In this document: positions 32,231 to 44,478 of the stretch, piece after piece | Position numbering within the stretch: the stretch's first letter is position 1 | Layout of the letters: the number at the start of each line of letters is the position of its first letter | From: Dysidea avara | Taxonomy: Eukaryota; Porifera; Demospongiae; Dictyoceratida; Dysideidae | Direction of reading: 5' to 3' | Assembly (NCBI RefSeq): GCF_963678975.1 | Contig: NC_089281.1 | Location: 496,001 to 560,000, forward strand | Length of the DNA: 64,000 nt | The notes under the pieces: generated by a model | Database searches by the model: none | Told to the model about the DNA's origin: nothing | What the model saw: only the letters and a program-made list of their open reading frames with translations | Translations under genes and position numbers: made by a program

Positions 32231-35200
32231 ATGTCAGAAACGAAGGCATTAGTAGAGGGTAACGAAATTCAACAGACAGATCTGTCCGCCATAAAAGAGC
32301 GACGTAACCCGCTAACAACCAGCAGGATGGTTAATTTATTGCTGACATTGTTGTTCGGAGTATCCATCGTCTTCCACATAGTCTGCCTCGTGGTGATGGT
32401 AGCTAAACATAATGAGCTAGTGGATAAGTGGGACCCTGATGACGTTGATGATGATAATGACGAATGGTGTATCTTGTTCATGGATTATGATGATAGCCAA
32501 GCCCAACCAACTCTGAAGTTTAAAAACAACAAGTGTCACGTGGTCATCTATGGCTCAGGGGCGCTGGCCGGTTGTGCTTTTCTCATGATCATCTTCCTTC
32601 TGTTTAAAACGGCCATCTTTAGGAGGTGAGCGGCTACCACAGATCATCTATAGCTGTATGCGTCATCAAGGGCTAGTCACCTCCATAGTACCTGACTACA
32701 GTTGTGAAATTGGATCAAGCAATCAAGGGGCATTTGTGTAGCGAATCAAGAAGTCCGTAGAATAAAGTTTCCCACAGACCTTTAGTGCAGGTTCTCCTGA
32801 CTCAACATAAGAATGATCAAGGCAGTTTTATAGGTGCAATCAAGCAAACAATGTGTTTATGATCAAATTCTTGATCCTAGTCACAAGTGTTTCAACTATC
32901 CCTTGATCATTCATTGTGAAGATCCTGTCTCCCACAGTACTGGCCTCTTATTGTGTGTATGGATAGCTGGTTGCATAGTAGTTTTAATTGTAATCTTTCC
33001 GTGACACTCTCCAGGTTTTGTAGGTCAAAAATTGTATTACAGCCTATAGCAGTGACAAACGCTTCATAACATGCAGCTCATAGTATGGCTAGTATATTAG
33101 TTGAGCTATATATTCATCGCGTAAGGGGAAGGGACAATTCCCACCCTACAACTCAGAAATAAGACTTGACCACTACTTAGTATAATAAATACCTTAGAAT
33201 CTGTATCATTTGACTACAAAATCTTTAAAATGGATTTTCTGTCGATATCTTGACCAATATTATAGCTAACAGTACTGAAACAGAAGCACACGTTACACAG
33301 GGGACATGCCCTAAAGAGGAAAACTGTCTAGTGTTAAGAGCCTGTACAATACAGACCTTATTACAGGTACACACACCTATTATAATATTATAATGTGGTA
33401 GTAATTAGTTAATAGCTAAGCCTTTATCTACCAGACAGCTTCATCTCCCATGGCCAGGCAATGGTAAACAGAATCTATATATACCCTCTGTTGGGATTGT
33501 TTTATGTGTGTTTCAAAATTTACTAGATTCATGATTGCAATATAAATGATTTCAACGTTTCCGAACCCTGCAGGAACCCCCTAAATATGTTTGTGATGTA
33601 TATCATTGGTTTAGCTGGTAAGGAAAAACAGCTTATGCTGATTACATGATTTACCAAGAAATACATCAAGGCAAACCTTAAGGGGCTACCATTGAATAAA
33701 CTAGAATATTTTTGGATTCCACATATAGAGCTGTTGAGCTGCCCCACAAGTATATAGCAGTCATGTATGCATGCAAAGTCTTGTATATTCGATATCATTT
33801 AAAGGTTGTTGTTGTCATATAGTTCAGGACTGTCCAGTTTATTGGATGGCGTGGAGATCGTCACTACTGGAATATTTGCCCTTGTCATTGCTGTGATCAT
33901 CACACTAGGGAAGAATGAGACTTGTGATAGTTTGGAGGAGCCTTACAAGAAGGCTGGGTTCAGGTAAGATATCACTAACACTCCAGTTGATAATACCCTT
34001 CGTTATAGTAAGAGCTGTGGGGATATCTACCTTGGACCATACAGAGGTCGTTATATCCAGGTGTACCAAGCCTTAGTAACAGCTGAGGTGAGTATGGCTA
34101 ATTACCTCATTAAAAATATAACTCTAGCCCATAATGGGGAAATGAGGGACTGAAATTCCTCCAGAGGACACTATAGTCCTTTGAAAAGCATGCAAGATAT
34201 TATAGAATTATTAACATAAGGCGTATGGCTGAGCAGAATTTCTATTTCAGTAACAACACAAGTCGAAATACGAAATACCCCTGGAGGGTAATGCTTAGCT
34301 ACATAAACCCTAGCTACACGCATTAGTTTTGTAGTGAAAGAAGACTCAAATCAATGAAGCTATTGAACTTGCCTGCTTGTAGGTGTTGCACATGGTTCAG
34401 GGTGAGGTGTCTGGTGAAGACACTTCTTCTATCATGTTTTCTAGGTGACTAAATTAGTGAGTTTGTTCAACAGTCGTTCTATATAATGCACACCCATTAC
34501 ATCATTACAACTTACATCATTAATAATAGCCCTTCTGTGCTGGAGATACTACTAAGTGCAGTGAATCATCTACGTTGCATGCAATTGTAGTGACATGTTG
34601 CATTGATGTGTTATTTAGCACAACCAGCCCCCATGTTGAGACTTTGAAGTAACTTCAGTAGCAGATTGATTAGTTAATTTCAAGGTTGCAGTAGTTTAAT
34701 AGATAGCTGAAGATGCTACTGATCAGATCTCATTACTGTAGAGCAGTGTTTCAAGTATCTAGGGATTTTTCATCTTTAATGATGACAACTTGCTGAACCT
34801 ATCTGATGTTCTTTACGATGGTACATAGAAGATTTTTCTCAGTCTTAAGCTAAGTAACTCCAAATCTGCCAATAAGTTGCTGCTGGCCCTTTCTCCAAGA
34901 ATCAAGTAAAGATGTTGCTGACACAAAATTGTCTATGTTGAATCACATGCCGTAAAGCTACGATAGAGTAGCTGCTTTAAATAAAGTGATCGCTCTCTCA
35001 TATTACCACTTTCTTCATAATAGTACAATTCTGTAACACTCTCTCCAGTAATGGTTGTGAACACCTGCTTAACACCTTTTGCAATGAACTTCAGACATTA
35101 AAATAATTGTGACGTGGAGCAACTTCCATACACAATGATGAATATTTAGTTTTATCAATTTCAAAACATTTTTTTCTCTTGTAACAAATTGCTCAAACTT

Positions 35201-38200
35201 CTATCATGACAACTAATTGACTGTGCAAAAAATTATGTTTCCTGACGTTTCGTACATAATGAATTATGACATTTCCTTGAGTCAGAAATACCCGAATGTG
35301 CGCAATTCCTGAAATAAAGGAAATGTATATGGAATTGTGTAAGGAATTGTCACTATTAATTTATCTTTCGGTAATTATATACATGAATGTGCCTAATTCC
35401 TTTCATAAAATGTGCATGAATTATGACAATTTTGTGATAAACTTATACATTTCCTGAAAATTTTATTTAAGTTTCATTACAGAAACATCATGGAAACATA
35501 TCTTTTTGTACAGTGTATAAGTATATGTAATAGGATGGATGGCTGTGGTATTCGGGATTAATAGTGCGAGCATTGTAAACAGGAAGGAGTAAAATAGTGC
35601 GAGGCGAAACCAAGCACTATTTCCTTCCTGTTTACAATGCGAGAACTATTAATCCGGAATACCACAGCCATCTGTCCTATTGCAAATTAATCCGATAACC
35701 ATAGCAACTGTTACTAGGCCACAGAAATTCAAAAAATAACCACTGCAAAAGTCCAATCACACTTAGCAACCGTTGTCTGGCAACCGTTGCCATGGTATCA
35801 AAATGATTTATGGTTACCTAGCAACCGTTGCTAAGCAACCGTATTGTGTCATACCTTGGGGGCATCTATCACTATGGTAATAATAGTTGTCAAATCGGAC
35901 ATTTACTTCTAATATAAACACACCACACTATTTTAGCCAATCAAATTAGTATTATAGATTTTTGTCATGGGACCTTGACAAACAAGTGTAACACTAATTC
36001 TATTGGCTAATCGCTTGACGTATTTCAATATAATACGTCAAGCTGCTATTGAGAGTATTATACAGTAGTTGTTGGATTATAGTTCCAATCTAGGTAGTGA
36101 TACTTGTCCTTCTTCCTCACTGGAATGCTTCTTTAAATCTAGCAGAGCAAGCCTGAGCTGAAAAAATGAAATTGCTGCTTTCTAACAATCCTTAGTAGCA
36201 TTTGCAGAGACATCATAATAACCTACTGATTGCTCACATGTCATCTTCATCAAACTGTCTAACGTACAACACAAACATTATCCACACATATATAATTATC
36301 ACTGATAGACTTTGTTACAGGTGAGTTAATATTCAGAAATGAAATCTCAATGTTCCTTCCAGCAAAAGGGAACTCCAAACAGCACACGACAGAATCAGTA
36401 AGTAGAAAAGTTTCCCTCAACTTTCTCTGGTTTAGTAGGACCATGCAAAACAGCTAATTATAAGCTGTATAAAAGGATACGGCCTTCAAAATCCTGGGTG
36501 AAAAAAGTTGTGAAATCAAAGGTGGCAGCCATTTCACAGTGAGTATAACGACATCAGATAACAATGGTAATGATCTAAAACCAGTCCGTGTTCATGCCGA
36601 TTCATTGATCAGGGCAGGGGCCCCAGGGGATCTACCCCAGAGCTACTCAAAAATCAGCTACTAGCCGGTGCTTGAAGACAGCGCCAATTGTACCGCCTAA
36701 CTAATTTACATGCCTGACCTTCCTCCCAAATCCTGTCTAATCACTCAGTGGTCAATAGCTATTGATATGGTAACTAGTGTACCCTGCAACATGCTGCAAG
36801 CAACATATGAAGTAGTGCACTATGTTAATTGAAATAAGAACGAGCAATTAGTGCTGACATTATCCATTGCAGACAAATGTTTATTTATATGTGAACAGAA
36901 CCAGATTCCTTACGTCACTCTAATCACCAAGCTTGCATTTGCTTTTAGGTTACAAAGGAGTGAACTGCCCAAGTTTCAGTTAATTGCTGAATTCCTAGAG
37001 AGTTTTTACTCAGCTGGTTGCAAATACATAAGTTTTATCAGTACAAGTAAGGAAAAATTACAAATTTTTTGAGTAGGGATACTAGAAAGAAAAGCAATGG
37101 AACAAGGAAGGTCATTAGCAGCTATAGTAGTGGACGTTTAATTCCTATTTCAGTCACTATACAGCCTGTTAGTATAGCCATGACTGAAGTAAGAATTATC
37201 AGGACACACAATAATGTGTCATACGGCCAAGTAAAGCTAGTGCGGACGTGCAACAGACAAGTTTGTCTTTTATAGGAACCAAGAGAACGCTGTTTTTCAC
37301 ACATTCGTAACTCAATAGTGCCTGAACTGAAATTAACTGGTTTTGCTGTGGAAACTCCCTCAGAGTAGGGAACCTCCTATTCTAAATTTTAGTTGAATCC
37401 GTCTAGCCATCACTGAGATATGCGCCTTCAAAATTTGTCTTATTTCTTCATATTTTTCTTCCATCTTCTGCTTCTTTTCTTTTTCTTTCACTCCACTCGC
37501 TATAACTTGTGTATGCTTTAGTCGATTGGCGTCAAATTTGGAGGACAGTAAGAGCATAATGCAACACATTAACAGCCCAATTGTCATACAGATTGAAGTA
37601 AGAATAATGGAATTTTGCACCATTTTGAAAATCACAAAAGCGATTTGTTGTTACGCCTACAGGGGGAATCTGCTTGACAGAATAACTTGAAAATCAGTCT
37701 GTACACTTTTGTGGTTTGAAAGTACTGAGAGTATTAGCTAAGGAGATATAAAGCAAAATGTAAAAAACATATGCAAAAAACATCGGACCAGGTTTTAAGC
37801 CAGGAACCTCCACACCTATATACCCAAGCCCTTTACTACTCTGCTTCCACTGTCAGTTGCTCACCTCACGTAATTTCTACCTTAAAAATGAAAGTTCCGG
37901 TTTAGTACACTAGAATAATAACTCGTAGATCTGTCAGTGGAAGTTCTAGAACATTGAAATGCTCAAAAAATGTGTGCTCTATTAGAGTACTACAAAAATT
38001 ATGAAAATAGCGTGTGTTATGCATCCAAGTACAGCCGGTGCAGGTGGGCAACATACTCATTTTATGGAACCAAGAAATTTGCCATTTTCATGTATCCGTA
38101 GTTCGATAGTGCTTTAATCATTTCTTCTTTGGAAACTTCCTCAGGAAAGGACGTCTCCCATGAGTCGAATCTGCTCAGCTATCTTCGTGCCTTCCAAATT

Positions 38201-40829
38201 CAGTTCTTTGCAGTCTTTGACGATTCTTGTACTAAAGGGGAAAAGTACAAAAAGGAAGTGTCAAGGCCAACCATTGGCTGGCTTTGGAACTTGCAATTAC
38301 AAAAAGAAGTGATAACCGCACAAAAACAGCCAAGCTGTGAAAAAAGTGCGGCCTTAAAAAGCCTGAGTAAAAAAGTTATGAAATCAAAAGTGGTGGCCAA
38401 CAAATGGCTGCAATGATGTTAATGCTAATAAATTTTAACAATGCACACAGCCATTATTAAAATTTATTAGCATTAACATTATTGCAGCCATTTCTTGGTC
38501 ACCACTTTGTTTACACAACTTTTTTTTACCCAGGCTTTTTAAGGCCGCACCTTTTTCACAGCTTGGCTGTTTTGTATGGTATACATTTGCAGGCATAAAT
38601 GACCTCCCTCATTTCATTGCTTTTTATTTCTATGATCTTGACTCAAATGTAAAATTGTTTGTTTATTCTTTTGCAATCACATTATTCATTAAAGATGACG
38701 TACATACCACATCAAAGGAAAGAATGGCACCAGACAAGCGACTGAGTGTGCACCCTGACTTAATTACAGAGATGCATTCCATTCCACTTTGTTTTCAGCA
38801 ATATTTCACCCATTATGCAGTATTTCAAATGAAGAGCAGTACGTGCAGTACTTCTGCCAGTAGCAATGGAAACTTTGGCTTAACAGATGCCCTGACTATC
38901 AATTAGTAAGCCAATCTGCTTCATTTCCAGCAATGTTCCACCCATCACACAGTGAACAAATGAAGAACAGTACGAGAAGCAGTTTTACAATCAATATCTA
39001 CAAAAAGTAAAGTACCGAAGTCATCATGACACCATGAATCAACACCTACGTACATTATGATGGAGCAGACAGAAATGGGACACAAAGGAGGACTAAGGTA
39101 AGTCCATCATGTGTGCATTGTAGCTGCTATGATTGGTGAAAGGTATATACGTCTCGAGTACAATAATTAGAAGAATAACTTTTAGAAGTCATAATTCTAA
39201 ATTGTTATCTAGTTATTTCCCAAAGTGAAAATGGCCCTAATGCATGCACACTGTGTCATGTCAAAACAATTGTCAGGTTTCTGTGTTGGTTTGTTCTGAT
39301 TTACATAAGGATAGGCTGAGTAGCTAGCTTGCAAGCACAGGAGCTCAGCAGGTTTCATATATGTAATACTATAATACTGCAATATTATATATCAGTAAAT
39401 TATTATTATTTTCTATTCATACACCCAATTACATTTGCAGCCTTTGTAGCTATACATTGGCATTTCTAGGGTTTTCAGACCACAGTTATGTATGAATAGC
39501 CTTCTATCCACATATCAATTAAAGCATGATTTCCTTAGCTTTGTACTATATATGACCAATGCATGTGAGTTGTACATTACTAAACTAACCATATAGTTTC
39601 TATAGCTTGGCTGGTATGCCCATTTGCTGCTTCTAAGCTGGGACCTAGCTGCCTTTGGTGCATCCTTCCTGTCGAGCCCTGACTGGGCTTACTAAAAGTT
39701 GTCCTGATGGAAATTGGCACCAAAATTCCTGCACTGTATTGTTCGTGATAAGACAATCAAGTGGATCAGTGACATATACGGAGTAACAATTAATTTTTTG
39801 TCTGTAAAGGTCTCAAGATCAGCTATATTATAGCTGACAAACTGGAAGCACAATGGATTATAGATGCTGGAAGACTGCCAAACATTGCTAGGAAGAGCTC
39901 TAACAGAGTACATGTATATTAAGTCTTAAAGGAGCAAAAACTGCAAAAAGAAGCCATATAGTGACATACATATAACTAGTATAGATGATTGGGGTTGCGT
40001 GATCTGTGCTATTATGAAAGGCCTATAAATGGACAATGCAGTGCGTGCTTATTGCTTTCTACCATTTTAGGGGCTCCCCCAAGTTTAGTTTTGCCTACGG
40101 CCACCAGGATACTAACCTGCTGATTTAACACCTTGTGGTTTGGGGCCTTCCTTGTATAGCTAAATTCACACTATTGTTCTCTCCTAAAACTTTTGAAAGC
40201 AAGTTTCCAATTACATGTACTGTAGTCTCCTCTATTCCCATCTTCTGTATATTCAGGTTTCTTGCTACAAGCCCAAATTTCAAAGTGGGTTTCTGGAACC
40301 CCAGGAAACCCCCTAAATATACCCCTGACTCGTCATCAAAATTTCTGGAGCCACTCTTGTGTTCATCATGGAGCATGTATTATGTCACTATAGTGATGGA
40401 GTGCAGTCAGCATTGTCATTGTGTAGAGCAAGTAAATTAAATTCTTTTGTAAAGATTTGCATATTATAGTGTAAAATACATTTATTTTGCATTGGACAAG
40501 GAACAGTGAGGTAACTAACCTGTTTGACAAAACTGAATTTATGAAAGTTATTAAATCATTTTGGTGCATAACTCAAATGTAATGGTTTAAAATGTGATAT
40601 GATTTGACAAATCCCATATGTATACAACATCACATGATACTTGTAATGATATCATATTACATCATTACAGATCACATCATGGGTAGCTGTGATACTGTTA
40701 TTTGTGATGGGTGTGGTCACTGGAATACGACTGTTGCTTTGGATGGTTGGCAGGAGGCGTAGTAATGTGGCCACTCCTCTATCATATGACAAGCTGCAAG
40801 ATCCCAATAAACACTACCAGAATTTTTAA
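32231..40829 (+). CDS. Gene C: TMEM179B-like four-span membrane protein
   Basis: Exons 32231-32625, 33823-33963, 34009-34087 and 40671-40829; 257 residues from MSETKALVEG. An in-frame ATG at 32069 would add 54 residues; I prefer 32231 because the sequence after it lines up in length with gene D and the extension does not look like its relatives. TM1 follows TTSRMVNLL; then KHNELVDKW, an acidic run (DPDDVDDDNDE), CILFMDYDD, NNKCHVVIYGS, TM2 and FRR. Exon 2: SSGLSSLLDGVEIVTTG, TM3, TLGKNETCDSLEE. Exon 3: SKSCGDIYLGPYRG...YQALVTAE. Exon 4: ITSWVAVILL, TM4, basic turn, tail ending NKHYQNF without the acidic EPLP end of A, D and E. Closest to D. Role unknown; four conserved loop cysteines suggest two disulfides at the cell surface or in the secretory lumen. 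Confidence 0.75.
34100..35529. other. Intron 3 of gene C, left part, no gene
   Basis: No exon. At 35235-35460, GAATTATGAC, AATTCCTGAAA and GGAAATGTATA words recur in both orientations, probably a decayed repeat. A second possible third-loop exon was looked for and not seen. Confidence 0.45.
35530..35680. repeat. 150-bp foldback MITE
   Basis: ATAGGATGGATGGCTGTGGT and the complement of ATAGGACAGATGGCTGTGGT form the ends; the arms also share ATTAATAGT and TGTAAACAGGAAGGA. Confidence 0.85.
35755..35850. promoter_or_regulatory. Cluster of X-box-like (RFX) sequences
   Basis: GTTACCTAGCAAC at 35813-35825 fits the X-box consensus bound by RFX factors, and three more partial matches (TTAGCAACCGTTG, CAACCGTTGCCATGG, CGTTGCTAAGCAAC) lie within 100 bases. 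It follows a foldback element and sits in an intron, so it may simply be transposon sequence. Confidence 0.25.
36081..37044. other. Intron sequence with scattered repeat pieces
   Basis: No exon seen. At 36480-36545, GGCCTTCAAAATCCTGGGTG, GTTGTGAAATCAAAGGTGG and GCAGCCATTTC form half an arm of the foldback family complete at 38311-38583. Confidence 0.5.
37290..37640. repeat. Dispersed repeat, TTTTCACAC..CGTA family, copy 2
   Basis: Same order of blocks as at 9390-9660 (TTTTCACACATTCGTAACTC, TTTTGCTGTGGAAAC, GAGATATGCGCCTTCAAAAT, pyrimidine tract). A weaker third copy starts at about 38070 (CATGTATCCGTAGTTCGATA). A MITE arm fragment (TAGGGATACTAGAAAG) precedes it at about 37045-37130. Confidence 0.6.
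38311..38583. repeat. Foldback MITE, AACAGCCAAGCTGTGA family, copy 1
   Basis: Arms carry AACAGCCAAGCTGTGA, GTGCGGCCTTAAAAAGCCTG, AAAGTGGTGGCCAA and GGCTGCAATGATGTTAATGC in opposite orientation around ACAATGCACACAGCC. A second full copy lies at about 51503-51720 and a half copy at 36480-36545. Confidence 0.85.
38690..39110. repeat. Dispersed repeat family R, diverged copy
   Basis: AGAATGGCACCAGACAAG, repeated blocks with ACCCAT.A.GCAGT and AAATGAAGA.CAGTACG, and AGAAATGGGACACAAAGGAG recall family R (14345-15080). Strongly diverged. Confidence 0.45.
39111..40670. other. Intron 3 of gene C, right part, nothing recognised
   Basis: No exon or clear element up to the acceptor ATCATTACAG of gene C exon 4. 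Confidence 0.45.
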
Positions 40830-43800
40830 TGATCTCTACAATCATTGACTACTATGCAACATTATTAGAGTCTTGTAAAATGAGTTTTTAAATGACCTCA
40901 TATTTGTCATGTGTCAGGATTGTTTGTCAATCAGATTGTTTAACAGCAACTTCCATGGAGGATCAACCCATGCAGAACTCTCAAATCTATTTTAGTACTT
41001 TAGAATTAGTTGCTTTAGTTAAATGTACTAATTTTGTAAGATAAATGTGTTAGTTACAACCATGACCATAACTAAAACTCAAGGGGTCCATCACTGAGTG
41101 GAATATCATCAATCAAACTGCTGAAATTTTAAATTTGTCAAAGTCCTGATATTTCCTTAGTATAACAGTAATCAAGTGACAAACGATATTGTTAGTGGCT
41201 TCTTTAGTATAATATGGAGGTTTGTAGCAGTAAAATTTCACCATCGAAGTTTGGATTGAAATCTGAAATTTGACAAATCAGTTGTCATCTGAGTGATTGA
41301 CTCCCACTAAAACTATAACTAAAAATTTTAATACTACAAGTCAAACAGTGAGGTAGTACTGTTTAGTAGGGCTACCCTAAAAGGATGGATGCTGTCCATA
41401 ATTCCACCTCTAAAAATCATCCTACAGACATCTCACACAACCCTGAATAAAATGTACCTGCCACACTTGTTATACTGATTCCTTAAAATGTGTTAAATCA
41501 TACGTCAAACATTTACAGGGCTACCTTAGATTTCTAGTAATATGGTATTCTGAACTTTTGTGTCACATCATGTGAGGTTGAGGCAGCAAGTTGATGTACG
41601 CATGTGGTACTGACCTTATGTAGCACTGACAACTTTCTCAATTGCTTATTTATTATTATTGTAATGCCTGCCAATCTTGGGTCGTATAGAGAGTTTGCCT
41701 TATGCACACTGTAGCTTCAGTCACACTCTAATGATGTAGTTGAAGTGTGACTTACCTGTATGTACCCCAATAGTACGTGGTATTTTACTGTTGGAGTACT
41801 GGCTTATGTACGTTAAGGGGATTGTAATGGTAGCTTTTTGGTAGTGTCACAGTGTGTTTGGGTAATTGTGTGCGTATGTGCTATCTTACTATATGCCAGT
41901 TGCATGTGTGCCATAGAGAAGGCTACTAAGAGGATTGTGAAAGTGTGGTTTGGAGAAAAGTCTCCTGCATGTGTACATGAGTTACTTACTTTGTAACGAT
42001 TATGGGCCATTTTCATGTGTATTTTTTTGAGTGTGTCCTCTGCATGCATTGTCTGAAACATAAGATTATTAGTTAGACGTCTTGAAATTGGTATCCGTAC
42101 ATTAAGAATTGGATTTACACTAGTGAACAAGAAGTCTGCTAGCATGGAGTGTACCATCATAAAGAAGTCTGGCTTTAGTGGCTTACCAGTTGTTAGCCTT
42201 AGTTTGTAATGAAAGTGGCTAACAAGTTAGGCTGCAAGCACCAGTTGCTTGCAGACCCTTGGAATACTTGCCATAAAGTAATAATAAATAAATAAAAATA
42301 AATAAATAAGCCTTATTTCACCACGTAGCTGTATTTTGAGACACCAATATATCAAAAATTCATAATAATCATCCATGGTAAACATATACTGGAAATGTTT
42401 TTTTGCAACTGTCATGGCAACAGTTGCTAAACAATTGTTGGCAGGGATTACCAATTATTTTTATGAATTATACTTTGTTTTTTTTCCTTACAGTTAGTTG
42501 TGGTCATGTCATGCAATGAGAGATTGAAGCTATTATTAGGTAAGCTGATACAAATAATTGCGTATGTAGACTTTAGCTTATCGTCATTGTATATTGTATA
42601 GCATACTCAGTTTCAAGTACCATCTGAGTTCTAAAGAAAATTGAAAAATATTTCATTATACAGTACTGTCCGTTACTGTCATTGTACTGTATGACTGTAG
42701 TACTTTTTTACTATAATATTATGCACGAATCAATGTCACGCCCCATGCACCTACCCCAGATTGGGCAGCGGGTAGGAATTTCCAAGGGAATGGTCATCCT
42801 AACTCATCCCCAGGGTAGAGGCATTTGCAACACTAATCACCATATTGTTAATGATTCCCGAGATAAATAATACAAAGTAGTAGAGATTTAGAACTCGAAG
42901 TTGTCCCCAGGGCCTCGGTGAGTAAATTGCCTTTGCAATTCCCTGACCTGGGGTAGGTTGGGCATGACATTGATAGGTACATTATTGTACAGTTGGTGGC
43001 TCAATATTTTATATTCATACTTATTTTTATCATGTCACTATAGCAGAAAATGCACGTGCCAGTATGTGTGTAGTCTTCAGTCTTTCATCAGCTCATACAC
43101 TTGTATTTATTATAATGTGACAACTACCCAATCGTAACTCATATTACTATGTACTTAATTTGCATGGCAGTATTTCTGGCTTAGCGGGAGGCATACACAA
43201 TAAGCACTGTAATGTGCAGTATTTCAGATAGAATAAGCAGAATTTCACAATATCTTCCCACTAATAAAAAAGTTTGCAGTTAAATTCGTATATAGAAAGA
43301 ACCAATCCCAGTATAAGAATTTATAATTATCATAATGATTGTTCTGGTATTGGGCTCTGGTTGAATTTTCAAACAACAATATTTATGTAAAATTGTGTAA
43401 TGTATATTATCAATTTTTCTTCTTTTTTTAAATGTTCAGCTGTATTATTGTACATGTACAGCATGTGTACAGCATGTGTACAGCATGTGTACATGATAAT
43501 TGAAGGTATATAGTGGGCTGATTTTGCTGGCAATTTCATAAATTATAATGAGTAAATTTTAAGCCTATTGGTTTCGTGTTAATGGAATATAATGTGAAAT
43601 TTCAAATACAAATTATGCACTTATAACTTGACATGTACAATATTTATCCACTGCAGTGATACAGAATATAGATTATCTAACTAATGGGGTAATATCGGCT
43701 GGATTACTTTGTTATCAGTGAAACAGTCAATTATATTCCAATAGAACAATCACTAGCTAGCTAGCTACCATCCATTATGTCTCTTGTACACAGTATGATA

Positions 43801-44439
43801 AACTTAGTAATACAACTTACCATACAATGCAATGTGTGTTTTGTACATGTGCTAGTATGTGTGTTAATTTTAATGTACCACATGAACACTGCAGCTGTTT
43901 AATAAAAAATTGAGCAAGTATTGACAACATACAGTGTAGATAATTATCACACAATAATCAAACATAATAAATTCAAAAATTAGATAGGAATCATAATTAG
44001 GCCACTCCAAGTCATACTTTAGTTTTTGGTCACTCCCTAGCCAACAAAAATGATGCGGACGGGCGGATGATCAGGACTATAGAATCTTACATAACACCAG
44101 TAATGTATACTGTGATGACACACTGTATATATAGTATTATTATTTGTTCAATTTATCTTGATTTTATTAACCAACATTCTTATAGATTATTTTCATAGAC
44201 TATATAATCTATGGTCTGGCGTAGCCCGGTCATCACTAAAACACTTGAATCAGTATCCGCTAGACTGAGAATCCTGATCTACAAAGTGCCCAGATAGTAT
44301 CCGTATATCCGATCCCTTACCAGACACTTCTACCATATAATTCAAAATAAGGCTTTGTGCACTATTGAACTATATGGTCAAAATAAGTACGAGAATAAGT
44401 TGCGTACAGAGGGTAGGCCGCCGCCATAGGTTATCGGCT
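40830..44439. other. Spacer between genes C and D
   Basis: No gene seen. At 42230-42310, GCAAGCACCAGTTGCTTGCA leads into an (AATAAAT)n tail, like the 3' end of a SINE or LINE. At 43455-43490 GTACAGCATGT is repeated three times. A block ACATTGATAGGTACAT near 42970 recurs in intron 2 of gene B. The rest is AT-rich sequence. Confidence 0.45.
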
Positions 44440-44455
44440 CACGTGAATATTTAAG
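44440..44455 (+). promoter_or_regulatory. Possible core promoter of gene D
   Basis: CACGTG (E-box) runs directly into GAATATTTAAG, a TATA-like element 24-34 bases before the ATG at 44479. This would put the transcription start almost at the start codon, so a very short leader; alternatively it is chance. Confidence 0.25.
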
Positions 44456-44478
44456 CAACGCCTCCAGATTGTTGCAAC

